Shown here piece after piece: positions 36,051 through 44,439 of a stretch of 47,446 bases of DNA; position 1 is the stretch's first letter, and each line of letters opens with the position of its first letter. The stretch spans positions 1 through 47,446 of the forward strand of contig NZ_NPEV01000044.1 in assembly GCF_003258835.1 (NCBI RefSeq), read 5' to 3'. The translations under genes were made by a program, and so were the position numbers. Origin of the DNA: Rhodobium orientis (GTDB lineage Bacteria; Pseudomonadota; Alphaproteobacteria; Rhizobiales; Rhodobiaceae). The notes beneath the pieces are model-generated. The model saw only the letters and a list, made by a program, of their open reading frames with translations, had not been told where the DNA came from and did not search any database.

Positions 36051-36179
36051 GGCCGTAGTTCATGAAACGCTCCATCTTCATTTCCGGAACGATGGGAACC
36101 ATGCAGAATATATGCAATGAGGGATGACTTTACAATGAACGGACATCCGTCCCACCTCGACGGGCTTACAGGATAGGCG

Positions 36180-37154
36180 ATGCCGGCGCTCCTCGATATC
36201 CGCAATCTCTCCGTCACCTTCGAGACCGCGCAGGGGCCGTTCCGGGCGGTCGACCAGGTGGATTTTTCCGTCGATACCGGCGAGCGGCTGGCGATCGTCG
36301 GCGAATCCGGCTCCGGCAAGTCGGTCGCCATGCTCGCCGTCATGGGGCTGCTGCCGAAGACGGCGACCGTCACCGCCGACGTGATGGCGTTCAACGGGCA
36401 TGATCTCAGGCAGCTCGATGCGCGCTCGCGCCGCAAGATCATCGGCCGCGACATGTCGATGATCTTCCAGGAGCCGATCGCCAGCCTCAATCCGTGCTTC
36501 ACGGTCGGCTTCCAGATCGGCGAAGCCTTGAAGACCCATCTCGGGCTCGACCGGGCGGCGCGGCGCAAGCGCTCCATCGAACTGCTGGAGGCCGTCGGCA
36601 TCCCGGAGCCGGCGCAGCGGCTTTCCGCCTTCCCGCACCAGCTTTCCGGCGGCATGAGCCAGCGGGTGATGATCGCCATGGCGATCTCCTGCCAGCCCAA
36701 GCTCCTGATCGCCGACGAGCCGACGACGGCGCTCGACGTCACCATCCAGGCGCAGATCCTGGAACTCCTGATCAACCTGCAGAAGGACACCGGCATGGCG
36801 CTGGTGCTGATCACCCACGACATGGGCGTCGTCGCGGAGACCGCGGAGCGGGTCGTCGTCCAGTATGCCGGCCAGCAGGTCGAGCGGCAGTCGATCCGGG
36901 GCCTGTTCGAGGCGCCGCACCATCCCTATACGGCCGCGCTTCTCGCCGCCCTGCCGGAGCGGGCCGGACGCGGGCGGCTGCCGCAGATCCCGGGCGTCGT
37001 TCCCGGTCTCGGCGACCAGCCGGACGGGTGCCTGTTCAATCCGCGCTGCGGCTATGCCGACGATCGCTGCCGGCGCGTGGTGCCGCCGCGCACCGGGCCG
37101 GAGCTCGGCGAGGCGCTCTGCCATTATCCGATCAACGGGGAGGAAGCGGCGTGA
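36180..37154 (+). CDS. dppD: Dipeptide ABC transporter ATPase DppD
   Basis: ATP-binding subunit of 324 residues. Walker [10 protein letters not shown]-loop [20 protein letters not shown], signature [17 protein letters not shown], Walker [15 protein letters not shown] and switch His ITHDMGVV. The oligopeptide/dipeptide-type C-terminal domain includes [14 protein letters not shown] and the Cys-rich segment [14 protein letters not shown] that binds an iron-sulfur cluster in some members. The ATG has an AGGATAGG site. A 129-bp AT-richer spacer separates it from the inserted gene; the stop overlaps dppF (GTGA). Confidence 0.93.
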   Translation: MPALLDIRNLSVTFETAQGPFRAVDQVDFSVDTGERLAIVGESGSGKSVAMLAVMGLLPKTATVTADVMAFNGHDLRQLDARSRRKIIGRDMSMIFQEPIASLNPCFTVGFQIGEALKTHLGLDRAARRKRSIELLEAVGIPEPAQRLSAFPHQLSGGMSQRVMIAMAISCQPKLLIADEPTTALDVTIQAQILELLINLQKDTGMALVLITHDMGVVAETAERVVVQYAGQQVERQSIRGLFEAPHHPYTAALLAALPERAGRGRLPQIPGVVPGLGDQPDGCLFNPRCGYADDRCRRVVPPRTGPELGEALCHYPINGEEAA

Positions 37155-38122
37155 CGGCGGTCATCGAAGCAACCGATCTGGCGCGCCACTACCTGGTCTC
37201 GCGCGGCCCGTTCTCCAAGCCGGCCGAGCTGAAGGCGCTGGCGCAGGCGAGCTTTGCCGTCGGTGAGGGCGAGACGCTCGCCATCGTCGGCGAATCCGGT
37301 TGCGGCAAGTCCACGCTCGCTCGCCTCGTCACCATGATCGAGCCGCCGACGGCGGGGCACCTCACCATCGACGGCATCGACGTGCTCACCGCCTCCGGTT
37401 CGGCCCGCAAGAAGCTGCGCCGGGCGGTGCAGATCGTCTTCCAGGATCCGGTCGGCTCGCTCAATCCGCGCCAGAAGATCGGCAAGGCGCTGGAAGAGCC
37501 GCTGGTCATCAACACCGACATGTCGGCGGCGGAACGGCGGGAAAAGGCGGAAAAGATGCTGGCCCAGGTCGGGCTCCGGCCGGAGCACTACGGGCGTTAT
37601 CCGCACATGTTCTCCGGCGGCCAGCGTCAGCGCATCGCGGTCGCCCGCGCGCTGATGCTGGAGCCGAAGATCATCGTGCTGGACGAGCCGGTCTCTGCGC
37701 TCGACGTCTCGATCCAGGCGCAGATCCTCAACCTTCTCTACGATCTGCAACAGGAGTTCCGGCTCACCTATCTCTTCATCTCGCACGATCTCTCGGTGGT
37801 GAAGCACGTCGCCGACGGCGTCATGGTGATGTATCTCGGCCGGGCGGTGGAGAAGGGCTCGGTCGACGCGATCTTTTCCAATCCGCGGCATCCCTATACG
37901 AGGGCGCTCCTCTCGGCGACGCCGATCGCCGATCCGACCCTTGCGCGCGACCGCATCCAGCTTGAGGGCGAACTGCCGTCGCCGATCGATCCGCCGCCCG
38001 GCTGCGCCTTCCATCCGCGCTGTCCGTATGCCAACCAGCGCTGCCGCGAGGAGGTGCCCGAGGTGCTTGCGGACGGCGAGACGCTGGTCGCCTGCCACGG
38101 CGTTGCGGAAGGCCGGATATGA
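37151..38122 (+). CDS. dppF: Dipeptide ABC transporter ATPase DppF
   Basis: Partner ATPase, 323 residues, GTG start overlapping dppD by 4 bp. Walker [11 protein letters not shown]-loop [16 protein letters not shown], signature [16 protein letters not shown], Walker [15 protein letters not shown], switch His [13 protein letters not shown] and the C-terminal [15 protein letters not shown] plus [19 protein letters not shown] typical DppF/OppF sequence. The next gene starts 19 bp later and is probably co-transcribed. Confidence 0.93.
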   Translation: MTAVIEATDLARHYLVSRGPFSKPAELKALAQASFAVGEGETLAIVGESGCGKSTLARLVTMIEPPTAGHLTIDGIDVLTASGSARKKLRRAVQIVFQDPVGSLNPRQKIGKALEEPLVINTDMSAAERREKAEKMLAQVGLRPEHYGRYPHMFSGGQRQRIAVARALMLEPKIIVLDEPVSALDVSIQAQILNLLYDLQQEFRLTYLFISHDLSVVKHVADGVMVMYLGRAVEKGSVDAIFSNPRHPYTRALLSATPIADPTLARDRIQLEGELPSPIDPPPGCAFHPRCPYANQRCREEVPEVLADGETLVACHGVAEGRI

Positions 38123-38141
38123 CCCGGCGGGTGTTCACGCG

Positions 38142-39299
38142 ATGATGACGGAAATGACCCCGCGCGAGATGCTGGCAAAGCTTGTCGGCTTTGCGACCGT
38201 GTCGCGGGATTCCAACCGGGCACTGATCGACTTCGTCGCCGGCTATCTCGCCCATCTTGGGATCGAAGCCCGAATCGTCCCCAACGCCGACGGCTCCAAG
38301 GCCAATCTCTACGCCACCATCGGGCCGAATGTGGCCGGCGGTGTCGTGCTCTCCGGCCATACCGACGTCGTCCCCGTCGACGGCCAGCACTGGTCGAGCG
38401 ACCCGTTCACGCTGACCGAGCGGGACGAAAAGCTCTTCGGTCGCGGTACCTGCGACATGAAGGGGTTTCTGGCGATCGCGCTTTCTCTGGTGCCGGAGAT
38501 GAAGCGGGCGGGGCTCTCCCGGCCGATCCATCTGGCGCTTTCCTATGACGAGGAGATCGGCTGCCTCGGCGCGCCGGAGATGATCGCGGAAATGGCGGCC
38601 GAACTGCCGCCGTCGGTTGCCGTCATCGTCGGCGAGCCGAGCTCCATGAAGGTGATCACAGGCCACAAGAGCATCCTCGTCTTCACCACCACCGTGACCG
38701 GCCATTCGGTTCATTCCAGCCAGATCCCGCGCGGCGTCTCTGCGACCATGGTCGCCGCGCGGCTCGTTGCCTACCTGGAAGACATGATGGAGGAGGGAAA
38801 GGGCACCGCGGCGGAGAACCCGGCCTACGATCCGCCCTTTACCACCATCCATGTCGGGCTTCTGAACGGCGGCACGGCGTCGAACATCGTCGCCCGGGAA
38901 TGTCGCTTCGTCACCGACATCCGCGCGTTGCCTGAGGAAGACCCGGAAGCCTATCTGCAGCGCTTCGAGGCCCATGTGCGCAAGACCGTGGTGCCGGCGA
39001 TGCGGGCCGTCGCACCGGAGACCGGCATCGACATCGAGGTTCGGTCCGTGGTGCCGGGCCTGAGGCCGGAGCCGGAGAACGAGGCGGAGCGGCTGGCCCG
39101 CATGCTGACCGGCGACAACGAGGTCCGGGGCGCTGCCTTCTGCGCCGAGGCCGGCCAGTTCCAGCAAGCCGGGTTCGCCACCGTCATCTGCGGCCCCGGC
39201 TCCATCGACCAGGCGCACCAGCCCGACGAGTTCCTCTCGCTGGACCAACTTCAGGCCGGCACGGAATTCGTGCGACGGCTGATCGGGCATTTGACGTAG
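38142..39299 (+). CDS. argE: M20-family deacylase, ArgE (acetylornithine deacetylase) type
   Basis: Zinc-dependent peptidase-M20 enzyme, 385 residues. LSGHTDVVPVDGQHW holds the first His/Asp ligands; GRGTCDMKGFLAI, the catalytic-base region SYDEEIGCLG, and the dimerisation domain GHSVHSSQIPRGVSA follow. The last ligand is in IDQAHQPDEFLSL. It resembles the proteobacterial acetylornithine deacetylase group, which removes acetyl from N-acetyl-ornithine, though specificity in this family is easily misjudged. Its place at the end of the dpp operon would suit hydrolysis of an imported N-acyl amino acid or peptide. Start among ATG at 38142, 38145 or 38154 is uncertain. Confidence 0.82.
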   Translation: MMTEMTPREMLAKLVGFATVSRDSNRALIDFVAGYLAHLGIEARIVPNADGSKANLYATIGPNVAGGVVLSGHTDVVPVDGQHWSSDPFTLTERDEKLFGRGTCDMKGFLAIALSLVPEMKRAGLSRPIHLALSYDEEIGCLGAPEMIAEMAAELPPSVAVIVGEPSSMKVITGHKSILVFTTTVTGHSVHSSQIPRGVSATMVAARLVAYLEDMMEEGKGTAAENPAYDPPFTTIHVGLLNGGTASNIVARECRFVTDIRALPEEDPEAYLQRFEAHVRKTVVPAMRAVAPETGIDIEVRSVVPGLRPEPENEAERLARMLTGDNEVRGAAFCAEAGQFQQAGFATVICGPGSIDQAHQPDEFLSLDQLQAGTEFVRRLIGHLT

Positions 39300-39309
39300 C
39301 GGCTGTGGC

Positions 39310-39987
39310 TCAGCCCTTTGCGGCCTTCTTCTTCCCGCCGTTTTTCGCCGCTGCGACCGTGTCGATGAACTCCAGCATGGCGTCGTCGACGGCCTTCGCG
39401 GCCGCGCGCAGGTAGCGGTTCGGGGCTTCCGCGCCGGTGCGGCCGGTGGCGTAGGCGGTGACGAAGCCGTCCTTCTGTGGCAGGGCTTGCGAGAGTGCCG
39501 TGATGCGGTTCATCTCAAGCACCGAGCGTGCCTGCTCTTCCTGGCGTTTGGAGCCGCCCGTGCGGCAAAAGACAATGGCGACGCCCTCGGGCGCAACGCC
39601 GGTCTCGCGCAAGCTTGCGACGACCCTCAGCGTCGGGAAGAGGTCGTCGCTGGAAAAGCTTGCCGGCAGGAAGACGGCGTCCGAGGCGGCGGCCAGTTCC
39701 AGCGTTGCCTCGTCCTGGTGGCCCCTGGTGTCGATGACGATGTCGTCATAGTCGCCGTCGAGGCCGCGCAGCTTCTTCTTCTTGGAAAAGACCGCCGCAT
39801 CGAGTGCCGGCTCCAGGCCGCGGGCGCGGCGCTGGGCGTTCCAGCGCATCACTGTCTGCTGGGCTTCGTCGAAATCGGCAAGCAGGACCTTGCGGCCCCT
39901 GGCGGCCAGGGCGACGGCGGCGGCGCGGGCGAGCGTCGACTTGCCGACGCCGCCCTTTTGCGAGGTGAAGAGGATGCGGCGGGCCAT
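39310..39987 (-). CDS. ParA-family ATPase (orphan)
   Basis: 225-residue P-loop ATPase of the ParA/MinD group. Deviant Walker A (SQKGGVGKSTLARA, about 8-20), VLLADFDEAQQTVMRW (Walker A'), and IVIDTRGHQDEATLELAAASD (Walker B) are present. The C-terminal tail is Lys-rich (NGGKKKAAKG). No ParB or parS-like repeat is seen beside it, so it is not obviously a partition locus; a role in positioning a cytoplasmic cargo is possible. It is divergent from a CYTH-CHAD gene, whose CHAD domain binds polyphosphate; a link to polyphosphate granule placement is only a guess. The ATG lacks a good ribosome site. Confidence 0.8.
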   Translation of the reverse strand: MARRILFTSQKGGVGKSTLARAAAVALAARGRKVLLADFDEAQQTVMRWNAQRRARGLEPALDAAVFSKKKKLRGLDGDYDDIVIDTRGHQDEATLELAAASDAVFLPASFSSDDLFPTLRVVASLRETGVAPEGVAIVFCRTGGSKRQEEQARSVLEMNRITALSQALPQKDGFVTAYATGRTGAEAPNRYLRAAAKAVDDAMLEFIDTVAAAKNGGKKKAAKG

Positions 39988-40268
39988 CTTTTGGGGTTCG
40001 TGCCTCCGAATAGGGACCCGCAAGTGCCGGCGGGCCTCGATTGCCGCCACTGTCGGCCAAAACGCCGAGCCTTGTCGAGAGGGCTTGGGGATTTCGCGCG
40101 CGCGGCGGAAAGGTCGCGGGGCCTGCCCCTTGGACCGGCGCGCGCGGCGGCCCATTGTCGGTGGGCTCCTTCCTTGGCCGGAACGGTGGGGCGTGACGGG
40201 CCGGTTTGAAACGCTTAGAAAGGCAACGGGGTGCCGGGCCGTCGGCGCATAAAAAGACCGAGGAACAA

Positions 40269-41813
40269 ATGACGACGCCGCGCGAGATCGAACTGAAGCT
40301 GCGTATCGATCCCAAGGAAATGGCGCGCCTGCGCAAATCCGCCTGGTGGAAGAGGCTCGGCCGGGGCAGGAAGAAAACCCTCCACAACACCTATTTCGAC
40401 ACGGGCGACCTCAGCCTTCGCGCCCTCGGCGTCGACTTGCGCATCCGCCATGACGGCAGCACCTACCGCCAGACCATCAAGCTGCGCGATGCCGGCGAAA
40501 GCGGCATTTCGCGCACCGAATGGGAAGCGATCGTGCCGGACGCCGTGCCCGATCCCTCGCTGGTCATCGACGCGGCGCTGCCTGAGGCCGTGCGCTGCCT
40601 GACCTCGGCGGATGTCGCCCCGGTCTTTTCGTCCGAAGTGACGCGTGAGACCCGGCAATTTGCCGCGGAGGGGGCCGAGATCGAGCTTGCCTTCGACGAC
40701 GGCACCATCATGGCCGGCGAGGCGCGCCTCGATTTCTGCGAGCTGGAGCTGGAACTCAAGGATGGCGATCCGGCCGCGCTTTTTGCCGAAGCCGAGGCGA
40801 TCAATGCGGTCGTGCCGACGCGCTTGCACCTGTTTTCCAAGTCCGATGCCGGGTTCAAGCTAGCGGCGTCCAAGCTGAAGCCCTGGTCGAAGGCCGAAAA
40901 GCTCGACCTCGACCCGCGGATGACAGCCGGTGAGGCGCTGTCGGCGATCGTCGGCACCTGCCTGTCGCACCTTACCGCCAATGACGAATGCGCGCGGGTC
41001 AACTGCCACATCGAGGGCGTGCACCAGGCGCGGGTGGCGGCGCGGCGGCTGCGTTCCGCCTTCGGCACCTTCAAGCACGTGGTCGACGAGGATGTGCTGT
41101 CGCCGCTGAGCGAAGAGGTGCGCTGGCTCGGCTCTTCCATGGGTCCGGCGCGCGATCTCGATGTGTTGAAGGCCGATCTCTTCGACCCGGTGATGGCGAC
41201 GATGGAGGACACCAGCCTCCTCGATGCGCTGATCGCGCGCGGCAGGATCCTGCACGCGGCCGCCTATGAGGAGGTTGCCGTGGCGCTGTCGTCGAAACGC
41301 TACGGCGCGCTTCTCATCGATCTCTGCCGCTTCATGGAAACGCGGCCGGGCCTGACGGAGGCCGGACAGGTGCCGGTGGTGGATTTCGCGCAGGCCTCGC
41401 TCGACACGCTGCACGCCAAGCTTCTGAAGCGGGGGAAAAAGTTCGAGAAACTGTCGGCGGAAAAGCGTCATCGGGTGCGGATCGCGGTCAAGAAGATGCG
41501 CTATGCGGTGGAGTTCTTCGGCGGGCTGTTCCCGGGCAAGAAGCAGGAGCGCTACAACAAGCGGCTCGCGGCCCTGCAGGACGATCTCGGCCGGCTCAAC
41601 GACGTCGCCATGGCCGAGACGATGATCGAGAAGCTGACCGCGCCGATCCCCGGCGCGCCGGAGGCAACGCCGGAGGAGGAGCGCCGGCGGGTGCTCGCCG
41701 GCGGCCAGGTGCTCGGCTGGCATCAGCGGCGGGCGGCGGAAATCGACCGGCAACTCATCAAGGACTGGTACGCCTTCGCCGAGACCAAGCCGTTCTGGCA
41801 CGACAAGGATTAG
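40269..41813 (+). CDS. CYTH-CHAD domain protein (inorganic triphosphatase-like)
   Basis: 514 residues. N-terminal CYTH domain (about 1-200) with the EIELKLRI (ExExK) metal/phosphate motif, YFDTGDLSLRALGVDLRIR, QTIKLRD, EWEA and CELELELKDGD. The C-terminal CHAD domain (about 220-510) is helical with conserved basic residues: GVHQARVAARRLRSAF, SSMGPARDLDVL, HRVRIAVKKMRYAVEF, LQDDLGRLNDVA. CYTH enzymes hydrolyse triphosphate or tripolyphosphate, and CHAD binds polyphosphate. All key motifs look intact. GAGGAACAA precedes the ATG; a terminator follows, so this is a single-gene unit. Confidence 0.9.
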   Translation: MTTPREIELKLRIDPKEMARLRKSAWWKRLGRGRKKTLHNTYFDTGDLSLRALGVDLRIRHDGSTYRQTIKLRDAGESGISRTEWEAIVPDAVPDPSLVIDAALPEAVRCLTSADVAPVFSSEVTRETRQFAAEGAEIELAFDDGTIMAGEARLDFCELELELKDGDPAALFAEAEAINAVVPTRLHLFSKSDAGFKLAASKLKPWSKAEKLDLDPRMTAGEALSAIVGTCLSHLTANDECARVNCHIEGVHQARVAARRLRSAFGTFKHVVDEDVLSPLSEEVRWLGSSMGPARDLDVLKADLFDPVMATMEDTSLLDALIARGRILHAAAYEEVAVALSSKRYGALLIDLCRFMETRPGLTEAGQVPVVDFAQASLDTLHAKLLKRGKKFEKLSAEKRHRVRIAVKKMRYAVEFFGGLFPGKKQERYNKRLAALQDDLGRLNDVAMAETMIEKLTAPIPGAPEATPEEERRRVLAGGQVLGWHQRRAAEIDRQLIKDWYAFAETKPFWHDKD

Positions 41814-41819
41814 TTTCCC

Positions 41820-41851
41820 GGGACCGGCGCATTCCTGTGCCGTTCCCTTTT
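41820..41851 (+). terminator. Rho-independent terminator of the CYTH-CHAD gene
   Basis: A stem of GGGA-C-CGGC-GCA against TGT-GCCG-T-TCCC with a TTCC loop is followed by TTTT. One mismatch and one wobble interrupt it. It lies 7 bp after the stop codon. Confidence 0.65.
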
Positions 41852-41877
41852 GTCGCGCCTCGCCTTGCGCCTGCGTC

Positions 41878-41908
41878 TTGACCTTCCAGTGACTGGAAGA
41901 CCTATCTG
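41878..41908 (+). promoter_or_regulatory. CueR-type copper promoter of copA
   Basis: TTGACC and TATCTG are 19 bp apart, and CTTCCAGT-G-ACTGGAAG (41883-41899) is a perfect 8-bp inverted repeat between them. This is the CueR operator arrangement found before copA genes. It lies 49 bp before the copA ATG. No cueR-like gene is adjacent. Confidence 0.9.
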
Positions 41909-41957
41909 AGCGTCAACACCCTTCTTTCTTCAACTGGCGGCAGGGACGCTCCTTTCA

Positions 41958-44213
41958 ATGACCATTGCCGAAGCCCGTACCGACACGGCGGTCCAGCCGG
42001 CACCGCCCGCGGACCCCATCACCCTTGAAATCGGCGGCATGACCTGCGCCGCCTGTTCGGCCCGCGTCGAGCGGGTGCTGTCGCGGGTCGAGGGCGTCGG
42101 CTCGGCCAGCGTCAACCTGGCGCTGGAACGGGCCGAGGTGGTGCCCGCAGCAAAGGTCGATACGGCGCGCCTGATCGCCGTCGTCGAAAAGGCCGGCTTC
42201 ACGGCCAAACAAGCCGAGACGGCGGCCTCCAAGCGGCGCGAGGCGGAAGAAGCCTCGGAAGCGGCGCGGCACGCCCAGGAGCGCCGGATGCTGCTTCTTC
42301 TGGCGATGTCGGTCGTCCTCACCGCGCCGTTCATCGTTTCCATGGTCGCGATGGCTTTCGGCCTCGAGTGGCACATTCCGGCGCTGGTCCAACTCGCGCT
42401 CGCAACGCCTGTGCAGGTGCTGGTCGGCTCACGCTTCTATATGGGCGCCTATAAGTCGCTGCGCGGCGGCTCGGCGAACATGGACGTGCTGGTCTCGCTC
42501 GGCACGTCGGCGGCGTTCTTCTATTCGCTGGCGCTCCTCATCGGACGCGGACCGTCCGCGGCCGGCGCGCTCTATTTCGAGTCGGCCGCCGTCATCCTCA
42601 CATTGATCCTCACCGGCAAGCTGATCGAGGCGCGCGCCAGGCGGTCCACGACGGCTGCAATCCGCGCGCTGATGGCGCTCAGGCCCGAAACCGCGACGGT
42701 GCTCAAGGATGGCAAGACCGAGGTCGTGCCGATCGAGCGCGTCGCGCCCGGCGATGTCGTGCTGGTGCGTCCGGGCGAGCGGGTGCCGGTGGACGGCACG
42801 ATTTCCGCCGGCGCCAGCGAGCTCGACGAGTCGCTCGTCACCGGCGAGAGCCTGCCGGTCGCGCGCGACGTCGGCGACAAGGTGACGGCCGGGACGATCA
42901 ACGGTTCCGGCGCGCTTGAGGTCTCGACCGGCGCCGTCGGCGAGGACACGACCCTTGCCCGCATCATCCGGCTTGTCGAGACCGCCCAGGTCGGCAAGGC
43001 TCCGATCCAGCGGCTGGTCGACCGCATCGCCGCCGTCTTCGTGCCGGTGATCGTCGCCATCGCTGTTCTCACCTTCGCCGGCTGGATGGTCGCCGGCGGG
43101 ACCTTCGAGACGGCGCTGGTTGCGGCCGTTTCCGTCCTCGTCATCGCCTGCCCCTGCGCATTGGGTCTCGCGACCCCGACGGCGCTGGTTGCTGGCACTG
43201 GCGCCGCCGCCCGCGCGGGCGTGCTCATCAAGGACATCGAGGCGCTGGAAGTGGCACACCGGGTCGACACCGTCGTCTTCGACAAGACCGGCACGCTGAC
43301 CGAAGGCCGGCCGGCGGTCACCGCCGTGGAAGCCGCCGAGGGCACCTCAAAGGACGAGGTGCTGGCGCTTGCCGCCTCGGCCAACCGGTCCAGCGAGCAT
43401 CCGCTGGCCAAGGCGACGCTCGCCGCCGCCGAGGAGCGGGGCCTTGCGCTGGCGCCGTCCTCCGGCCTCAAGGCGATTGCCGGGCGCGGCGTCTCGGCCT
43501 CTGTCGACGGCGCTTCTGTGCTGGTCGGCAACGGCGCGCTGATGACCGAGAACGACATCGACATGTCGGCGGTCGAAGCGCTGCTTACGGCGCGCGAAAG
43601 CAGCGCGGAGACCGTCGTCACCGTTGCCCGTGACGGCATTGCCCTTGGCATCGTCGCGCTCGCCGACCCGGTGCGCGAGGAGGCCCGCGAGACCGTTGCG
43701 GCGCTCAAGGGCCGCGGCATCGAGACAACGATGATGACGGGCGATGCGGCCGGCGTTGCCGCGTCGGTCGCCGCCGACATCGGCCTCAACGACTGGCAGG
43801 GGCCGGTGCGCCCGGAAGACAAAAGCGGCCGGGTCGAGGCGCTCAGAAAAGAGGGCCGGGTGGTCGCCATGGTCGGCGACGGCATCAACGATGCGCCGGC
43901 CCTCGCCGCCGCCGACATCGGCATCGCCATGGGCACCGGCACCGACATCGCCATGGAGACGGCGGGCCTGACCCTGATGCGGCCCGACCCGCGGCTCGTT
44001 TCCGCCGCGCTCGACGTGTCGCGCGCGACCGGCCGCAAGATCCGCCAGAACCTCTTCTGGGCCTTCGTCTACAACGTCGTCGGCGTGCCGCTCGCGGCCC
44101 TCGGCTTCCTGTCGCCGGAACTGGCCGGTGCGGCGATGGCGATGAGCTCGATCTCGGTGGTCAGTAATGCCGCTCTCTTGAAGCGCTGGCGGCCTCGGTT
44201 TAAGAGCCGTTAG
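41958..44213 (+). CDS. copA: Cu(I)-exporting P1B-type ATPase CopA
   Basis: 751-residue copper pump of the inner membrane. One N-terminal heavy-metal domain has GGMTCAACSARVE (Cu-binding CxxC). Eight TM helices follow, with the transport motif CPCALGLATPTAL in TM6. LVTGESLPV is the actuator TGE loop, DKTGTLTEG holds the phosphorylated Asp, SSEHPLAKA the nucleotide-binding HP, MMTGD and VGDGINDAPALAAADIGIAMG the hinge and P-domain. TM8 has NPxxx-like MSSISVVSNAALLKRW, typical of Cu(I) pumps. Exports Cu(I) to the periplasm under CueR-type control. Confidence 0.95.
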   Translation: MTIAEARTDTAVQPAPPADPITLEIGGMTCAACSARVERVLSRVEGVGSASVNLALERAEVVPAAKVDTARLIAVVEKAGFTAKQAETAASKRREAEEASEAARHAQERRMLLLLAMSVVLTAPFIVSMVAMAFGLEWHIPALVQLALATPVQVLVGSRFYMGAYKSLRGGSANMDVLVSLGTSAAFFYSLALLIGRGPSAAGALYFESAAVILTLILTGKLIEARARRSTTAAIRALMALRPETATVLKDGKTEVVPIERVAPGDVVLVRPGERVPVDGTISAGASELDESLVTGESLPVARDVGDKVTAGTINGSGALEVSTGAVGEDTTLARIIRLVETAQVGKAPIQRLVDRIAAVFVPVIVAIAVLTFAGWMVAGGTFETALVAAVSVLVIACPCALGLATPTALVAGTGAAARAGVLIKDIEALEVAHRVDTVVFDKTGTLTEGRPAVTAVEAAEGTSKDEVLALAASANRSSEHPLAKATLAAAEERGLALAPSSGLKAIAGRGVSASVDGASVLVGNGALMTENDIDMSAVEALLTARESSAETVVTVARDGIALGIVALADPVREEARETVAALKGRGIETTMMTGDAAGVAASVAADIGLNDWQGPVRPEDKSGRVEALRKEGRVVAMVGDGINDAPALAAADIGIAMGTGTDIAMETAGLTLMRPDPRLVSAALDVSRATGRKIRQNLFWAFVYNVVGVPLAALGFLSPELAGAAMAMSSISVVSNAALLKRWRPRFKSR

Positions 44214-44300
44214 AAGAATCGGAACGGATTTGTGAGACAACATCTTAAGGCCGCAAAGGGAGCGTAGGCGCTGCTGCTGCGGCAGGTTCGCCACCACCTT

Positions 44301-44322
44301 GAAGGAGGGGCGCCGCCCCCCT
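44301..44322 (+). terminator. Bulged hairpin after copA
   Basis: AAGG-A-GGGGC pairs with GCCCC-CCTT around a GCC loop with one bulged A, in the 226-bp spacer between copA and korA. Only TT plus AAA follow, so it is a weak or Rho-assisted terminator. Confidence 0.4.
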
Positions 44323-44333
44323 TAAATGCGGCA

Positions 44334-44347
44334 TGTGATTTACATCA
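44334..44347 (+). promoter_or_regulatory. FNR/FixK-type box (anaerobox) before korA
   Basis: GTGAT-TTAC-ATCAA differs from the consensus TTGAT-N4-ATCAA at one base. A possible -10, TATGCA (44370-44375), would put the start of transcription near 44382, so the box is centred about 41.5 bp upstream, the class II activation position. It implies induction of korAB at low oxygen. Confidence 0.7.
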
Positions 44348-44439
44348 ATTCGACTGCGCCCTGCCGGTGGTATGCAGGCGACGCGATCACACGCAAGGCC
44401 ACCTGGGGAGGAGGCCACGCAAGCCATCGAGGGTCCATC

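Noticed and set aside
39310-39987. ParAB chromosome or plasmid partition locus
   Set aside because: No parB gene and no iterated parS-like inverted repeats beside it.
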